Source of the DNA: Methylobacterium adhaesivum
Lineage (GTDB): Bacteria; Pseudomonadota; Alphaproteobacteria; Rhizobiales; Beijerinckiaceae
Assembly: GCF_022179065.1 (NCBI RefSeq)
Contig: NZ_BPQD01000002.1
Span: forward strand, 124,001 to 188,000
Length of the DNA stretch: 64,000 nucleotides
Direction: 5' to 3'
Of this stretch, positions 54,351 through 62,978 are shown piece after piece. The number at the start of each line of letters is the position of its first letter. The first letter of the stretch is position 1. A model generated the notes under the pieces. The model was given only the letters and a program-made list of their open reading frames with translations, was not told the DNA's origin and ran no database searches. A program made the translations under genes and the position numbers.

Positions 54351-54685
54351 CGGGCGACCTCGAAACCATGGCGGCTCAGGCGATCGACCCCGAGCTCCTG
54401 CGCCTGCGCGAGAGCATCGACAACTTCGATGCCGCCCTCATCTATCTGCTCGCCGAGCGCTTCCGCTGCACCCAGCGGGTCGGCGAACTGAAGGCCCGCA
54501 AGGGCCTGCCTGCCTCCGATCCCGGGCGGGAAGCGCGGCAGATCGCCCGCCTGCGCAATCTCGCGATCGACGCCAAGCTCGATCCCGATTTCGCCGAAAC
54601 CTTCCTGACCTTCGTGGTCAAGGAAGTCATCCGGCACCACCAGACGATTGCGGCGAACCACAACGCAATCGAAGACAGAAAGTAG
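54347..54685 (+). CDS. Chorismate mutase, AroQ type
   Basis: Converts chorismate to prephenate for phenylalanine and tyrosine. It has 112 residues, all helical. The AroQ pattern is visible: [23 protein letters not shown] near residue 18, [18 protein letters not shown] near 45 (catalytic Lys and Arg) and [13 protein letters not shown] near 90 (the Gln/Glu end). ATG 54347 overlaps the ffh stop (ATGA); ATG 54368 is an alternative. The ffh-chorismate mutase-rpsP order is common in Rhizobiales. Confidence 0.9.
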   Translation: MTGDLETMAAQAIDPELLRLRESIDNFDAALIYLLAERFRCTQRVGELKARKGLPASDPGREARQIARLRNLAIDAKLDPDFAETFLTFVVKEVIRHHQTIAANHNAIEDRK

Positions 54686-54690
54686 AACCC

Positions 54691-55053
54691 ATGTCCCTCA
54701 AGATCCGTCTCACCCGTGGCGGCGCCAAGAAGCGCCCGTACTACCGCATCGTCGTCGCCGACGCCCGCGCGCCTCGCGACGGCCGTTTCATCGAGAAGGT
54801 CGGCGTGTACGATCCCATGAAGGCCAAGGACGATCCGGCCCGCATCGTGCTCGAGGCCGACAAGATCCAGGCCTGGCTCGCCAAGGGCGCCCAGCCCACC
54901 GACCGCGTCCTGCGTTTCCTCGATGCCGCCGGCCTCGCCAAGCGCCCCGCTCGCAACAACCCGCAGAAGGCCGAGCCCGGCGAGAAGGCCAAGGAACGCG
55001 CCGCCAAGCGCGCCGAGAAGGCCGCCGCCCCGGCCGAAGACGCCGCGGCCTGA
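54691..55053 (+). CDS. rpsP: Small ribosomal subunit protein bS16
   Basis: 30S assembly protein of 120 residues. The core [41 protein letters not shown] spans residues 2-42, followed by a Lys/Ala/Glu-rich C-terminal tail (from about 85) like the one on bL19 in this genome. It begins 5 bp after the chorismate mutase stop. rimM follows, 11 bp downstream. Confidence 0.97.
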   Translation: MSLKIRLTRGGAKKRPYYRIVVADARAPRDGRFIEKVGVYDPMKAKDDPARIVLEADKIQAWLAKGAQPTDRVLRFLDAAGLAKRPARNNPQKAEPGEKAKERAAKRAEKAAAPAEDAAA

Positions 55054-55064
55054 GGCGCGTCGCG

Positions 55065-55757
55065 ATGGCCCGCCGTCCCCCCGGTCACACGCCCCACGGG
55101 GACGGCGGACGCCGCGCGCGTCCCGGACGCATCGGCGAAACCAGTTCGACGTCGGCCCACCGGCCGAAGCCCGATGCCGATGCCGATGCCCCCCTGCCGG
55201 CCACGGATCCGAGCCTCGTCCAGATGGGCGAGTTCGGACGGGCGCACGGGCTCAACGGCGAGATCCGCCTGAAATCCTACACCGGCGTTCCCCAGGCCAT
55301 CGCGTCCTACGGACCGCTGCTGGGCGCCGATGGTCGCCGCATCGAACTGACCGACGTGCGTCAGGCCGGCGGTGCATCGCCCGATCTCCTCGTCGTGCGG
55401 GTGAAGGGGGTCTCCGACCGCACGGGCGCGGAGGCGCTCAACCGGCTGGCCCTGTACCTGCCCCGCGAACGCCTCGGCACCACGCAGGACGACGACGAAT
55501 TCTTCACGGCCGATCTCGTCGGCCTCGATGTCGTCGACACCGCCGGCACCCGTCTCGGGACCGTCGCGGACGTTCCGAATTACGGCGGCGGCGATCTCCT
55601 GGAGATCAAGCCGGCCCTTGGCGGCGCCACCGCCCTCCTGCCCTTCACCAAGGCATTCGTGCCCGAACTCGACATCGCCGGCGGCCGGGTCGTGATCGAT
55701 CCGCCCGACGACCTGTTCGCCCCTGCCGGCCCGCGCCCGCCCGAGGAACCGGTCTAG
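55065..55757 (+). CDS. rimM: Ribosome maturation factor RimM
   Basis: Assists 30S head assembly by binding uS19. It has 230 residues from ATG 55065. The RimM_N domain begins only at about residue 52 ([23 protein letters not shown]), and the PRC-barrel domain covers 141-220 ([52 protein letters not shown]). The 50 N-terminal residues are Pro/Arg/Gly-rich and not family-like, so either they are a lineage-specific extension or translation begins later, for example at ATG 55224. trmD, usually next, is 3.2 kb away. Confidence 0.93.
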   Translation: MARRPPGHTPHGDGGRRARPGRIGETSSTSAHRPKPDADADAPLPATDPSLVQMGEFGRAHGLNGEIRLKSYTGVPQAIASYGPLLGADGRRIELTDVRQAGGASPDLLVVRVKGVSDRTGAEALNRLALYLPRERLGTTQDDDEFFTADLVGLDVVDTAGTRLGTVADVPNYGGGDLLEIKPALGGATALLPFTKAFVPELDIAGGRVVIDPPDDLFAPAGPRPPEEPV

Positions 55758-55864
55758 GAGACGAAGCGGTCGGTTCGGTCTCGCTCCCCCCGGCACGTTC
55801 GATGCACCGCCCGTCAGTGGCGGCTCGCCCGAGCGACGATCCATTCCCCCGAACAAGGCAGCGG

Positions 55865-57139
55865 ATGTCCGCAGGAGCAAGTCGGCACGTCGTCATCATC
55901 GGCTCCGGCGCCGTCGGGACGGTGAGCGCTCTCGAGTGCCTGCGGCAGGGGCATCGCGTCACCGTGGTGGATCCGGCTCCACCGGGCGGTGAGCACGCCA
56001 CCAGCTACGGCAATGCCGGCTGGCTCTCCTCGCATTCCGTCATTCCGCCGGCCGAGCCCGGAATGTGGCGGAAGGTGCCGGGGTTCCTCCTCGACTCGCT
56101 CGGTCCGCTCTCGATCCGCTGGAGCTACCTGCCGAAGGTCATGCCCTGGCTGATCCGATTCCTCCTCGCCGCCCGGACGCCGGTGCTGATCGAGCGGACG
56201 GCCCGGGCCATGCGGACCTTGCTCAGCGACGCACCGAAGCTCCACGCCGGCCTTGCCGCAGAGGCCGGCGTATCGGACCTGATCGAACGCCGGGGCGTCC
56301 TGCACGTCTATCCCGACCGGGCGGCCTTCGAGGGCGACGCCCGGTCCTGGGCGATCCGCCGTACGGTCGGCGTCGAATGGCTCGAACTCTCGGCCGATGA
56401 AGTCCGTCAGCGCGAACCCCATCTCCATCCGCGCTACACCTTCGGCCTCGTGGTCGAGGAAGCGGGGCATTGCCGCGATCCCGGCGGCTACGTCGCGGCG
56501 CTGGCCGACCTCGCCCGCGCACGGGGCGCCGCCTACAGGACGACCCGGGCGACGGGTTTTCGCGTCGAGGCGGGACGCCTGACGGCGGTGACGACGGAAG
56601 ACGGCGAGATCGCCTGCGATCGCGCCGTGGTGGCGGCCGGCGCCCGCTCGAAGGCCCTGACCGCTTCGCTCGGCGATCCGCTCCCCCTGGAGAGCGAGCG
56701 CGGCTACCATGTCATGATCCCCGACGCGGAGGTCGGCCCCCGCACCCCCATGATGGCCTCCGACGCCAAGATGATCGTCAACCACATGAACGGGGGTCTG
56801 CGGGCCGCCGGGCAGGTCGAGTTCGCGGGGCTGGCGGCCGTGCCGAACTGGAAGCGCGCGGAGATCCTGCGCGATCACCTCGTCTCGATGTTCCCGGGGC
56901 TGGCCGGAACGGTGTCGGCCGAGACGCCCCGCGTGTGGCTCGGGCATCGCCCAAGCATGCCGGACGGTCGCCCCTGCATCGGCACGGCGCGCAAGACCAC
57001 CGACGTGATCTACGCCTTCGGCCACGGCCATGTCGGCCTCGTCGGCTCGGCCCGTACTGGACGTCTCGTCGCCCAGCTCGTCAGCGGCACGCCGCCCGAA
57101 ATTCCCCTGGCCCCGTTCGATCCGCGCCGCTTCCTCTGA
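55865..57139 (+). CDS. FAD-dependent oxidoreductase, D-amino-acid dehydrogenase (DadA) family
   Basis: Flavoenzyme of the DAO superfamily, predicted to oxidise an amine or D-amino acid and pass electrons to the respiratory chain. It has 424 residues: VVIIGSGAVGTVSALECLRQGHRVTVVDP at residue 9, TSYGNAGWLSSHSVIPPAEPGMWRKVP near 47 (typical DadA), GVLHVYPD, and the C-terminal GHRPSMPDGRPCIGTARKTTDVIYAFGHGHVGLVGSA near 361. The substrate is not determined. It interrupts the normal rimM-trmD linkage. ATG 55865. Confidence 0.86.
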   Translation: MSAGASRHVVIIGSGAVGTVSALECLRQGHRVTVVDPAPPGGEHATSYGNAGWLSSHSVIPPAEPGMWRKVPGFLLDSLGPLSIRWSYLPKVMPWLIRFLLAARTPVLIERTARAMRTLLSDAPKLHAGLAAEAGVSDLIERRGVLHVYPDRAAFEGDARSWAIRRTVGVEWLELSADEVRQREPHLHPRYTFGLVVEEAGHCRDPGGYVAALADLARARGAAYRTTRATGFRVEAGRLTAVTTEDGEIACDRAVVAAGARSKALTASLGDPLPLESERGYHVMIPDAEVGPRTPMMASDAKMIVNHMNGGLRAAGQVEFAGLAAVPNWKRAEILRDHLVSMFPGLAGTVSAETPRVWLGHRPSMPDGRPCIGTARKTTDVIYAFGHGHVGLVGSARTGRLVAQLVSGTPPEIPLAPFDPRRFL

Positions 57140-57241
57140 AAGAAACGGGTCTCCGAGCCCGGGCGCCGCGTGAGCGAAGGCGAATTCCGCAAATCCACAC
57201 GGAGACAGTCGGCGCTCCGCCAACCGGTCGCTTGCGGTCGC

Positions 57242-58030
57242 CTAGCTCCGCCCCTCGACCATGACCGCCTTCGCGCGTTCAATGGGGGCCGGGCTCATGG
57301 CCAGAGGGCCGTCGAAGGGGCGCTCGTGAAGGGCCACGACGCCCAGGGTCGTCACCATGGCGATGGCGAACAGCATGAGCGTCGTCACCTGCGCCACGGG
57401 ACGCTCGAGATGCACGAGACCGATGGCGACGAGGGTGAGCCCCGCCAGCACCATGAGAGTCAACCATTTCGATTGATCGCCCTGCGCATCGCTGAGCGCC
57501 AGCCGCTCGCCCCGGGCCGTGCGCAGACTCATCACCGCGTCGAGCAGGAGGGCGTGGGCGGCCTGGCCCGAGACGACATGCTTCGGGTCGGCCGCCACCG
57601 CCATCAACTGCGCCAGGGCAGCGCCCGCGACGGGCGAGGACAGCCCGTCCGTCATCTTGGGCCACTCGTCGGTCACGAGGGCGTCAGTGTAGGCCAGGAG
57701 CGCGGCGCGGATCTCGCTCATGTCCGACACCGTGGCGACACTGAGATCATGGACAGCGAGGAGATTCGAGCGCTCGTTCTGCACCACCCGCGCCGCCTGC
57801 CGCTGGCGCTCCCACGCGTCGTTGGCGACGAACCCCGTCAGCAGGGCCAGCAGCACCGAGATTGCGGTGAAGTAGGTCGGCACTACGCCGGTGCCGAGGC
57901 GCAGCATGCCGGGCCGCGTCCAGGGTAGGTTGGTCAGGAGGACGAGGAGGGCGACCGCCCCGGCGAAGACGCCACCGAGGCTGGTGAAGATCAGCGAGAC
58001 CGGACAGTCGAGCCAGACACCGAGGATCAC
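57242..58030 (-). CDS. DUF4239 (bestrophin-like) membrane protein
   Basis: A 262-residue inner-membrane protein with about four transmembrane segments: 12-33, 51-70 (PTYFTAISVLLALLTGFVANDAW, a DUF4239 hallmark), 183-203 and 211-233. A central soluble part (about 75-180) is helical. Function unknown; the superfamily has a distant relation to bestrophin channels. Start GTG 58030. Convergent with the DadA-like gene (102-bp gap, no features). Confidence 0.8.
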   Translation of the reverse strand: MILGVWLDCPVSLIFTSLGGVFAGAVALLVLLTNLPWTRPGMLRLGTGVVPTYFTAISVLLALLTGFVANDAWERQRQAARVVQNERSNLLAVHDLSVATVSDMSEIRAALLAYTDALVTDEWPKMTDGLSSPVAGAALAQLMAVAADPKHVVSGQAAHALLLDAVMSLRTARGERLALSDAQGDQSKWLTLMVLAGLTLVAIGLVHLERPVAQVTTLMLFAIAMVTTLGVVALHERPFDGPLAMSPAPIERAKAVMVEGRS

Positions 58031-58122
58031 GCCGCAACTCCTATCGCGCCAGTGAGCGTAAGCTTAGGAGCGCCCCGCTACCGAAGGGTGAAACGACGGC
58101 GGCAAAGGCGGCGTAATCGGCC

Positions 58123-58866
58123 TCAGCGGCCCTTCGGAGCGGCCCGCGTCACCGTATCGGGGCAGGACCGGACCGTCGCCGGCTCGGGCCGGGCCGCGAC
58201 GGCGGGGGCCTCGAACACGGCGAGGTAGCCGGATCCGCCGTGCAGCACCGTGACGCCGATCTCGTGGTAACCCATGACCGCGAGTTCGCAGCGCAGGAGA
58301 GGCAGGGGCGTGCCGTGGCGCGAGGGAATCGTATCGGCATCGACGATGCCGACTCGGCCGCCGGGCTTCATCATGGCCGCGAGGTTGTGGAGTAGGCCGA
58401 ACGGCTGGGCGATCTCGTGATACATGTGGACGAGAACCGCGGCATCGAGGGACGCCGCCGGCAGCCGGGGGTCGTGCGGCTCGCCGCGCACCACCGTGAC
58501 CTGGGCGAGCTTCGCCTTGCGCACCCGGCGCTCCAGGCCGGCGAGATAGAGCGGCGTCACGTCCTCGGCGAAGACGTGGCCCTCCGGGCCGACCCGCTCG
58601 GCCAGACGCACAGTGTAATAGCCGCTGCCCGCGCCGATATCAGCCACGGTCTGACCGGGCCGGATGTCCATCAGACGAATCACCTGACCGACTTCGTCGA
58701 TGGCATCCCGTTCGGCTTCGGAGGCCCAGAGGGGCGCGATGATCTCCGCCACCGGCCGGTCGGGATCCGGGAATGCGGAAGCGGGGGCACCCGGCGGCCC
58801 GGGAGGCTCCTGCGCCAAGGCCGGCGAGGCGATGAGGACGGCGGCGAGGCTGAGAAACCGGATCAT
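58123..58866 (-). CDS. Exported SAM-dependent methyltransferase-like protein
   Basis: A class I methyltransferase domain with a signal peptide. It has 247 residues: 1-18 signal (RFLSLAAVLIASPALA, then QEPP), a Pro-rich linker, then RPGQTVADIGAGSGYYTVRLAERVG near 71 (SAM-binding motif I), HVFAEDVTPLYL, and VHMYHEIAQPFGLLHNLAAMMKPGGRVGIVDAD near 143. An exported SAM enzyme is odd since SAM is cytosolic; the same layout is seen in a group of uncharacterised proteobacterial proteins. Divergent from trmD (81-bp gap). Confidence 0.8.
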   Translation of the reverse strand: MIRFLSLAAVLIASPALAQEPPGPPGAPASAFPDPDRPVAEIIAPLWASEAERDAIDEVGQVIRLMDIRPGQTVADIGAGSGYYTVRLAERVGPEGHVFAEDVTPLYLAGLERRVRKAKLAQVTVVRGEPHDPRLPAASLDAAVLVHMYHEIAQPFGLLHNLAAMMKPGGRVGIVDADTIPSRHGTPLPLLRCELAVMGYHEIGVTVLHGGSGYLAVFEAPAVAARPEPATVRSCPDTVTRAAPKGR

Positions 58867-58947
58867 GACATGACCTATATCGCCACCGCGTAAACGCGCC
58901 CTTCCATCCGCGTTGACCGATCGGCCCGGCCCGCGCCATGGAACGGC

Positions 58948-59700
58948 ATGACCCAGTACAGCTCGCCGTGGCGCGCCACCCTCCTCACCCTCTATCCCGA
59001 GATGTTCCCCGGCCCCCTCGGCCTCTCCCTCTCGGGCGATGCCCTGGTGCGGGGTACCTGGTCCCTCGAAACCCGTTCGATCCGCGAACACGGCCTCGGT
59101 CGCCACCGCGCCGTCGACGACACACCGGCCGGGGGCGGCGCCGGCATGGTCCTGCGCTGCGACGTGTTGGCGGCGGCCATCGACGCCGCGGCAGCGCCCG
59201 ACGATCCGCGCCCGCGCCTCCTCATGAGCCCGCGTGGCCGGCCGCTCAGCCAGAGACGGGTGCGCGCCTTGAGCGAGGGCCCCGGCCTTGTCATCGTCTG
59301 CGGCCGGTTCGAGGGCGTGGACGAGCGCGTCATCGCCGGACGCGGCCTGGAGGAGGTCTCCGTCGGCGACTACGTGCTGTCGGGGGGCGAGATCGCGGCC
59401 CTGACCCTCCTCGACGCCTGCGTGCGGTTGCTTCCCGGCGTCATGGGCAAGGAAGCGTCCGGACAGGACGAGAGCTTCGAGGGCGGGCGCCTCGAATATC
59501 CGCATTACACCCGGCCCCGCGAATGGGAGGGGCAGACCATTCCGGACGTTCTCACGGGCGGCAACCACGGGGCCATCGCGCACTGGCGGGCGGCGGAATC
59601 CCTGCGGCTCACCCGCGAGCGCCGGCCGGACCTGCTCGCGGATTCCGACCTCCGCTCCCCGAGCCCCGATGGGATTGCCCGTCGCGACACGCGGGACTGA
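58948..59700 (+). CDS. trmD: tRNA (guanine-N1)-methyltransferase
   Basis: Methylates G37 of tRNAs, preventing frameshifts. It has 250 residues and the SPOUT knot: [20 protein letters not shown] near residue 13, [18 protein letters not shown] near 55, [27 protein letters not shown] near 115 (knot, SAM), and [19 protein letters not shown] near 139. Start ATG 58948; ATG 58938 is out of frame. Normally between rimM and rplS; here it stands apart from both, before the serC leader. Confidence 0.96.
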   Translation: MTQYSSPWRATLLTLYPEMFPGPLGLSLSGDALVRGTWSLETRSIREHGLGRHRAVDDTPAGGGAGMVLRCDVLAAAIDAAAAPDDPRPRLLMSPRGRPLSQRRVRALSEGPGLVIVCGRFEGVDERVIAGRGLEEVSVGDYVLSGGEIAALTLLDACVRLLPGVMGKEASGQDESFEGGRLEYPHYTRPREWEGQTIPDVLTGGNHGAIAHWRAAESLRLTRERRPDLLADSDLRSPSPDGIARRDTRD

Positions 59701-59763
59701 TCCCCGAAGGCCGTTTCAAACGGCGTTCAGCCGAAATCATCCACCCTTCACAAAAAGAAACTT

Positions 59764-59830
59764 GCCTCGACCACGGCCGAGGTTCATCCCTGTAGGTGGG
59801 ACACTCCTCCCCAACGAGGAGCTTTCATCT
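59764..59830 (+). ncRNA. serC-RNA-like leader upstream of serC
   Basis: Three short stems follow one another just before serC: CCTCG/CGAGG (59765-59769 with 59778-59782), TCCC/GGGA (59787-59790 with 59798-59801) and CTCCT/AGGAG (59804-59808 with 59817-59821). The site, order and alphaproteobacterial context fit the serC RNA motif known from upstream of serC-serA operons. The assignment is from memory of the motif's location and form, not from a covariance search. The last stem lies close to the GGAAGG ribosome binding site (59831), which could allow translation control. Confidence 0.55.
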
Positions 59831-59845
59831 GGAAGGATGACCATC

Positions 59846-61012
59846 ATGAGCCGACCCAACACGCGCCCCCGCGTGCCGAATTTCTCGTCCGGACCCTGCA
59901 CCAAGCGCCCCGGCTGGAGTCTCCAGGCCCTCGAAGGCGCCGCCCTCGGGCGCTCGCACCGTTCGACCCTTGGCAAAGCCAAGCTGAAGCAGGCCATCGA
60001 CCTCACCCGTGAGGTGCTGCAGGTCCCGGCGGATTACCGCATCGGCATTGTCCCCGCCTCCGACACCGGCGCCGTCGAGATGGCCATGTGGTCGATGCTC
60101 GGGCCGAAGACCGTCGAGGTCGTGGCCTGGGAAGCGTTCGGCCTCGAATGGGTCACGGACGCCCTCAAGGAACTCAAGATCGCTCCGAAGGTGCATGTCG
60201 GCGATTACGGCATCCTGCCGGACCTCTCGGCCGTCGACACCCAGCACAACGACGTGATCTTCACCTGGAACGGCACCGCCGCCGGCGTGCGCGTGCCGAA
60301 TGGTGACTGGATCGCGGCCGACCGCGAGGGCGTCACCATCTGCGACGCGACCTCGGCCGCCTTCGCCATGCCGCTCGCCTGGGATAAGCTCGATGTCGTG
60401 ACCTTCTCCTGGCAGAAGGTCATGGGCGGCGAGGCCGCGCACGGCATGATCGTGCTTTCGCCCCGCGCCGTAGCGCGCATCGAGGGCAATGTCCCGGCCT
60501 GGCCCGTGCCGAAGGTGTTCCGCATGGCCAAGGACGGCAAGCTCATCGAGGGCATCTTCAAGGGCGACACCATCAACACGCCCTCCATGCTGGCGGTGGA
60601 AGATTACCTCGACACCCTGACTTGGGCCAAGAACATCGGCGGCCTCGACGCGCTCCATGCCCGCGCCGACGCCAACGCCAGGGTGGTGCACGACTGGGTG
60701 GCGCGCACGCCCTGGATCGGCCACCTCGCCGTGGATGCCGGCACCTACTCCAACACCGGCGTGTGCCTCGTAATCACCGATCCCGACGTGCTGGCAAAGG
60801 GCGACAAGGCCGTCGAGGCCGTGGCCAAGGGCATCGCCGACGCCCTCGATCGCGAGGGGATCGCCTACGACATCGGCGCCTATCGCGACGCCCCTGCGGG
60901 CCTGCGCATCTGGTGCGGCGGCACGGTGGAGACGTCCGACCTCGAAGCCCTGATGCCGTGGCTCGACTGGGCGTATGCCGCCGAGAAGGCGAAGCTCGCG
61001 CAGGCTGCGTAG
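59846..61012 (+). CDS. serC: Phosphoserine aminotransferase
   Basis: PLP enzyme converting 3-phosphohydroxypyruvate to phosphoserine; a 388-residue protein of the alphaproteobacterial SerC type. PNFSSGPCTKRPGWSLQALEGA at the N-terminus, GIVPASDTGAVEMAMWSMLG near 67, and the PLP-binding Lys in DVVTFSWQKVMGGEAAHGM near 186. ATG 59846 is preferred over ATG 59837, because GGAAGG is 9 bases before the former but touches the latter. serA follows 227 bp downstream. Confidence 0.95.
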   Translation: MSRPNTRPRVPNFSSGPCTKRPGWSLQALEGAALGRSHRSTLGKAKLKQAIDLTREVLQVPADYRIGIVPASDTGAVEMAMWSMLGPKTVEVVAWEAFGLEWVTDALKELKIAPKVHVGDYGILPDLSAVDTQHNDVIFTWNGTAAGVRVPNGDWIAADREGVTICDATSAAFAMPLAWDKLDVVTFSWQKVMGGEAAHGMIVLSPRAVARIEGNVPAWPVPKVFRMAKDGKLIEGIFKGDTINTPSMLAVEDYLDTLTWAKNIGGLDALHARADANARVVHDWVARTPWIGHLAVDAGTYSNTGVCLVITDPDVLAKGDKAVEAVAKGIADALDREGIAYDIGAYRDAPAGLRIWCGGTVETSDLEALMPWLDWAYAAEKAKLAQAA

Positions 61013-61110
61013 CGTCACCCCCCTTCCCCGTGCGGGAGGGGGGGCCGGACCGACACATACAGAGTCATAACTCGAAACCGCGAAACGGTTGCGTTGGGCG
61101 CGACAGGCTC

Positions 61111-61129
61111 CCTCTCCTTGTAGGAGAGG
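61111..61129. repeat. Interspersed palindrome, second copy
   Basis: CCTCTCCTTGTAGGAGAGG, identical except at one position to 25283-25301. It lies in the 227-bp serC-serA gap, which also has a GC hairpin right after serC (61017-61044, CCCCTTCCC / GGGAGGGG). Probably a member of a genome-wide repeat family. Confidence 0.6.
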
Positions 61130-61181
61130 CGCCCCGCGCTGCCCTCGCCCTGCGTGAAAACGGTCGCCTGCGAAAGCGAGA

Positions 61182-61203
61182 GGGAGGACGCGTTGCGCCT
61201 CCC
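61182..61203 (+). other. Hairpin in the serA upstream region
   Basis: GGGAGG and CCTCCC pair across a 10-nt loop (ACGCGTTGCG), with CGC able to extend the stem, 36 bp before the serA start. It may be part of the repeat element above or of a serA leader. No T-run. Confidence 0.35.
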
Positions 61204-61239
61204 CCCAAAACCCCTTTTCCTTAGAACCCGGAGGCCATC

Positions 61240-62832
61240 ATGGCTGCTCCCAAGGTGCTTATTTCCGACGCCCTCTCCGACGCAGCCGTGCAGATCTTTC
61301 GCGATCGCGGCATCGACGTCGATTTCATCCCCGATCTCGGCAAGGACAAGGCGGCCTTCGCGGCCATCGTCGGCCATTACGACGGCCTCGCGATCCGGTC
61401 GGCCTCCAAGGTCACGAGCAAGGTCATCGCCGAGGCGGGCCGCCTCAGGGTGATCGGCCGGGCCGGCATCGGCGTCGACAACGTCGACGTCCCGGCCGCC
61501 ACGGCGCGGGGCATCATCGTGATGAACACGCCGTTCGGCAATTCCATCACCACGGCCGAGCACGCCATCGCGCTGATGTTCGCCCTCGCCCGGCAGCTGC
61601 CCCAGGCCGACGCTTCGACGCAGGCCGGCAAGTGGGAGAAGAACCGCTTCATGGGCGTCGAGCTGACGGCCAAGACGCTTGGCGTCATCGGTTGCGGCAA
61701 CATCGGCGCCATCGTGGCCGACCGGGCCATCGGCCTGAAGATCAAGGTCGTGGCCTACGACCCCTATCTGTCGCCGGAGCGCGCCGTGGAACTCGGCGTC
61801 GAGAAAGTGGAGCTCGACGCGCTCCTGGCGCGGGCCGACATCATCACCCTCCACGTGCCGATGACCGACAAGACCCGCAACATCCTCTCGGCCGAGGCCT
61901 TGGCCAAGACCAAGCGGGGCGTGCGCATCATCAATTGCGCGCGCGGCGGCCTCGTCGACGAAGTCGCCCTGCGCGCCGCCCTCGATTCGGGCCACGTCGC
62001 AGGTGCGGCGCTGGACGTGTTCGTCACCGAGCCGGCCACGGAGAACCCGCTGTTCGGGCATCCGAACGTGATCTGCACGCCGCATCTCGGCGCCTCCACC
62101 AACGAGGCGCAGGAGAACGTCGCCCTGCAGGTGGCCGAGCAGATGTCCGACTATCTCCTCCAGGGGGCGATCACCAACGCCATCAACTTCCCCTCGATCT
62201 CGGCCGACGAGGCGCCGCGCCTGAAACCCTTCGTGGCGCTCGCCGAGAAACTCGGCTCGTTCCTCGGACAGCTCACGGAGGCGCCGATCAAGGGCATCCG
62301 CATCACCTACGAGGGCGCGGTGGCCGCGATGAACACCCGTGCGCTCACCTCGGCGGCGATCACCGGCGTCCTGCGGCCGTTCCTGCAGGACATCAACATG
62401 GTCTCGGCTCCCGCACTCGCGCGCGAGCGCGGCATCGTGGTGGACGAGATCAAGCGCGAGGGCGCCGTCACGGACTTCGAATCGGTCATCCGCATCACGG
62501 TCATCGCCGAGGACATGCCGCGCGACGCCGCCGGCACGGTGTTCCACGACGGCAAGCCCCGCGTGATCGAGATCCGCTCCATCGCCATCGACGCGGCCTT
62601 CGCGCCCCAGATGCTCTACGTGCGCAACCACGACAAGCCGGGTTTCATCGGCCGCCTCGGCAGCATCCTGGGCGATGCGGGCGTCAACGTCGCGACATTC
62701 AACCTCGGCCGCGAGGAGGAAGGCGGCAGCGCCATCTGCCTCTGCGCCGTGGACGCCCCGGTCTCGGACGCGGTGCTGAAGCAGATCGACGCGATCCCGC
62801 AGGTGCGCCGAGTCCGGGCGGTGAGTTTTTGA
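61240..62832 (+). CDS. serA: D-3-phosphoglycerate dehydrogenase
   Basis: First enzyme of serine synthesis. It has 530 residues, the long form: catalytic/NAD domain 1-310 (GRAGIGVDNVDVPAATARG, VIGCGNIGAIVADRAIGLK near 148, INCARGGLVDEVAL near 229, and the catalytic His in CTPHLGASTNEAQ near 280), an ASB (allosteric substrate-binding) domain about 320-450, and a C-terminal ACT domain (LYVRNHDKPGFIGRLGSILGDAGVNVATFNLGR near 458). ATG 61240 follows GGAGG. Serine is also a central intermediate in serine-cycle methylotrophs, so flux control here may matter. Confidence 0.96.
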   Translation: MAAPKVLISDALSDAAVQIFRDRGIDVDFIPDLGKDKAAFAAIVGHYDGLAIRSASKVTSKVIAEAGRLRVIGRAGIGVDNVDVPAATARGIIVMNTPFGNSITTAEHAIALMFALARQLPQADASTQAGKWEKNRFMGVELTAKTLGVIGCGNIGAIVADRAIGLKIKVVAYDPYLSPERAVELGVEKVELDALLARADIITLHVPMTDKTRNILSAEALAKTKRGVRIINCARGGLVDEVALRAALDSGHVAGAALDVFVTEPATENPLFGHPNVICTPHLGASTNEAQENVALQVAEQMSDYLLQGAITNAINFPSISADEAPRLKPFVALAEKLGSFLGQLTEAPIKGIRITYEGAVAAMNTRALTSAAITGVLRPFLQDINMVSAPALARERGIVVDEIKREGAVTDFESVIRITVIAEDMPRDAAGTVFHDGKPRVIEIRSIAIDAAFAPQMLYVRNHDKPGFIGRLGSILGDAGVNVATFNLGREEEGGSAICLCAVDAPVSDAVLKQIDAIPQVRRVRAVSF

Positions 62833-62978
62833 AGGCACTTGGGAAAATGGCGGCGCTCGGTGATCCCGGGCGTCGCCGCATCCGATCACAGAACATCTCA
62901 CGCGGTTCGGCTGGCCTCCGAGGCTCCTTCTGACGTAAGGCTCGGCATCCCCCGGCCCTCACCGCTCGGACGCGCTTC

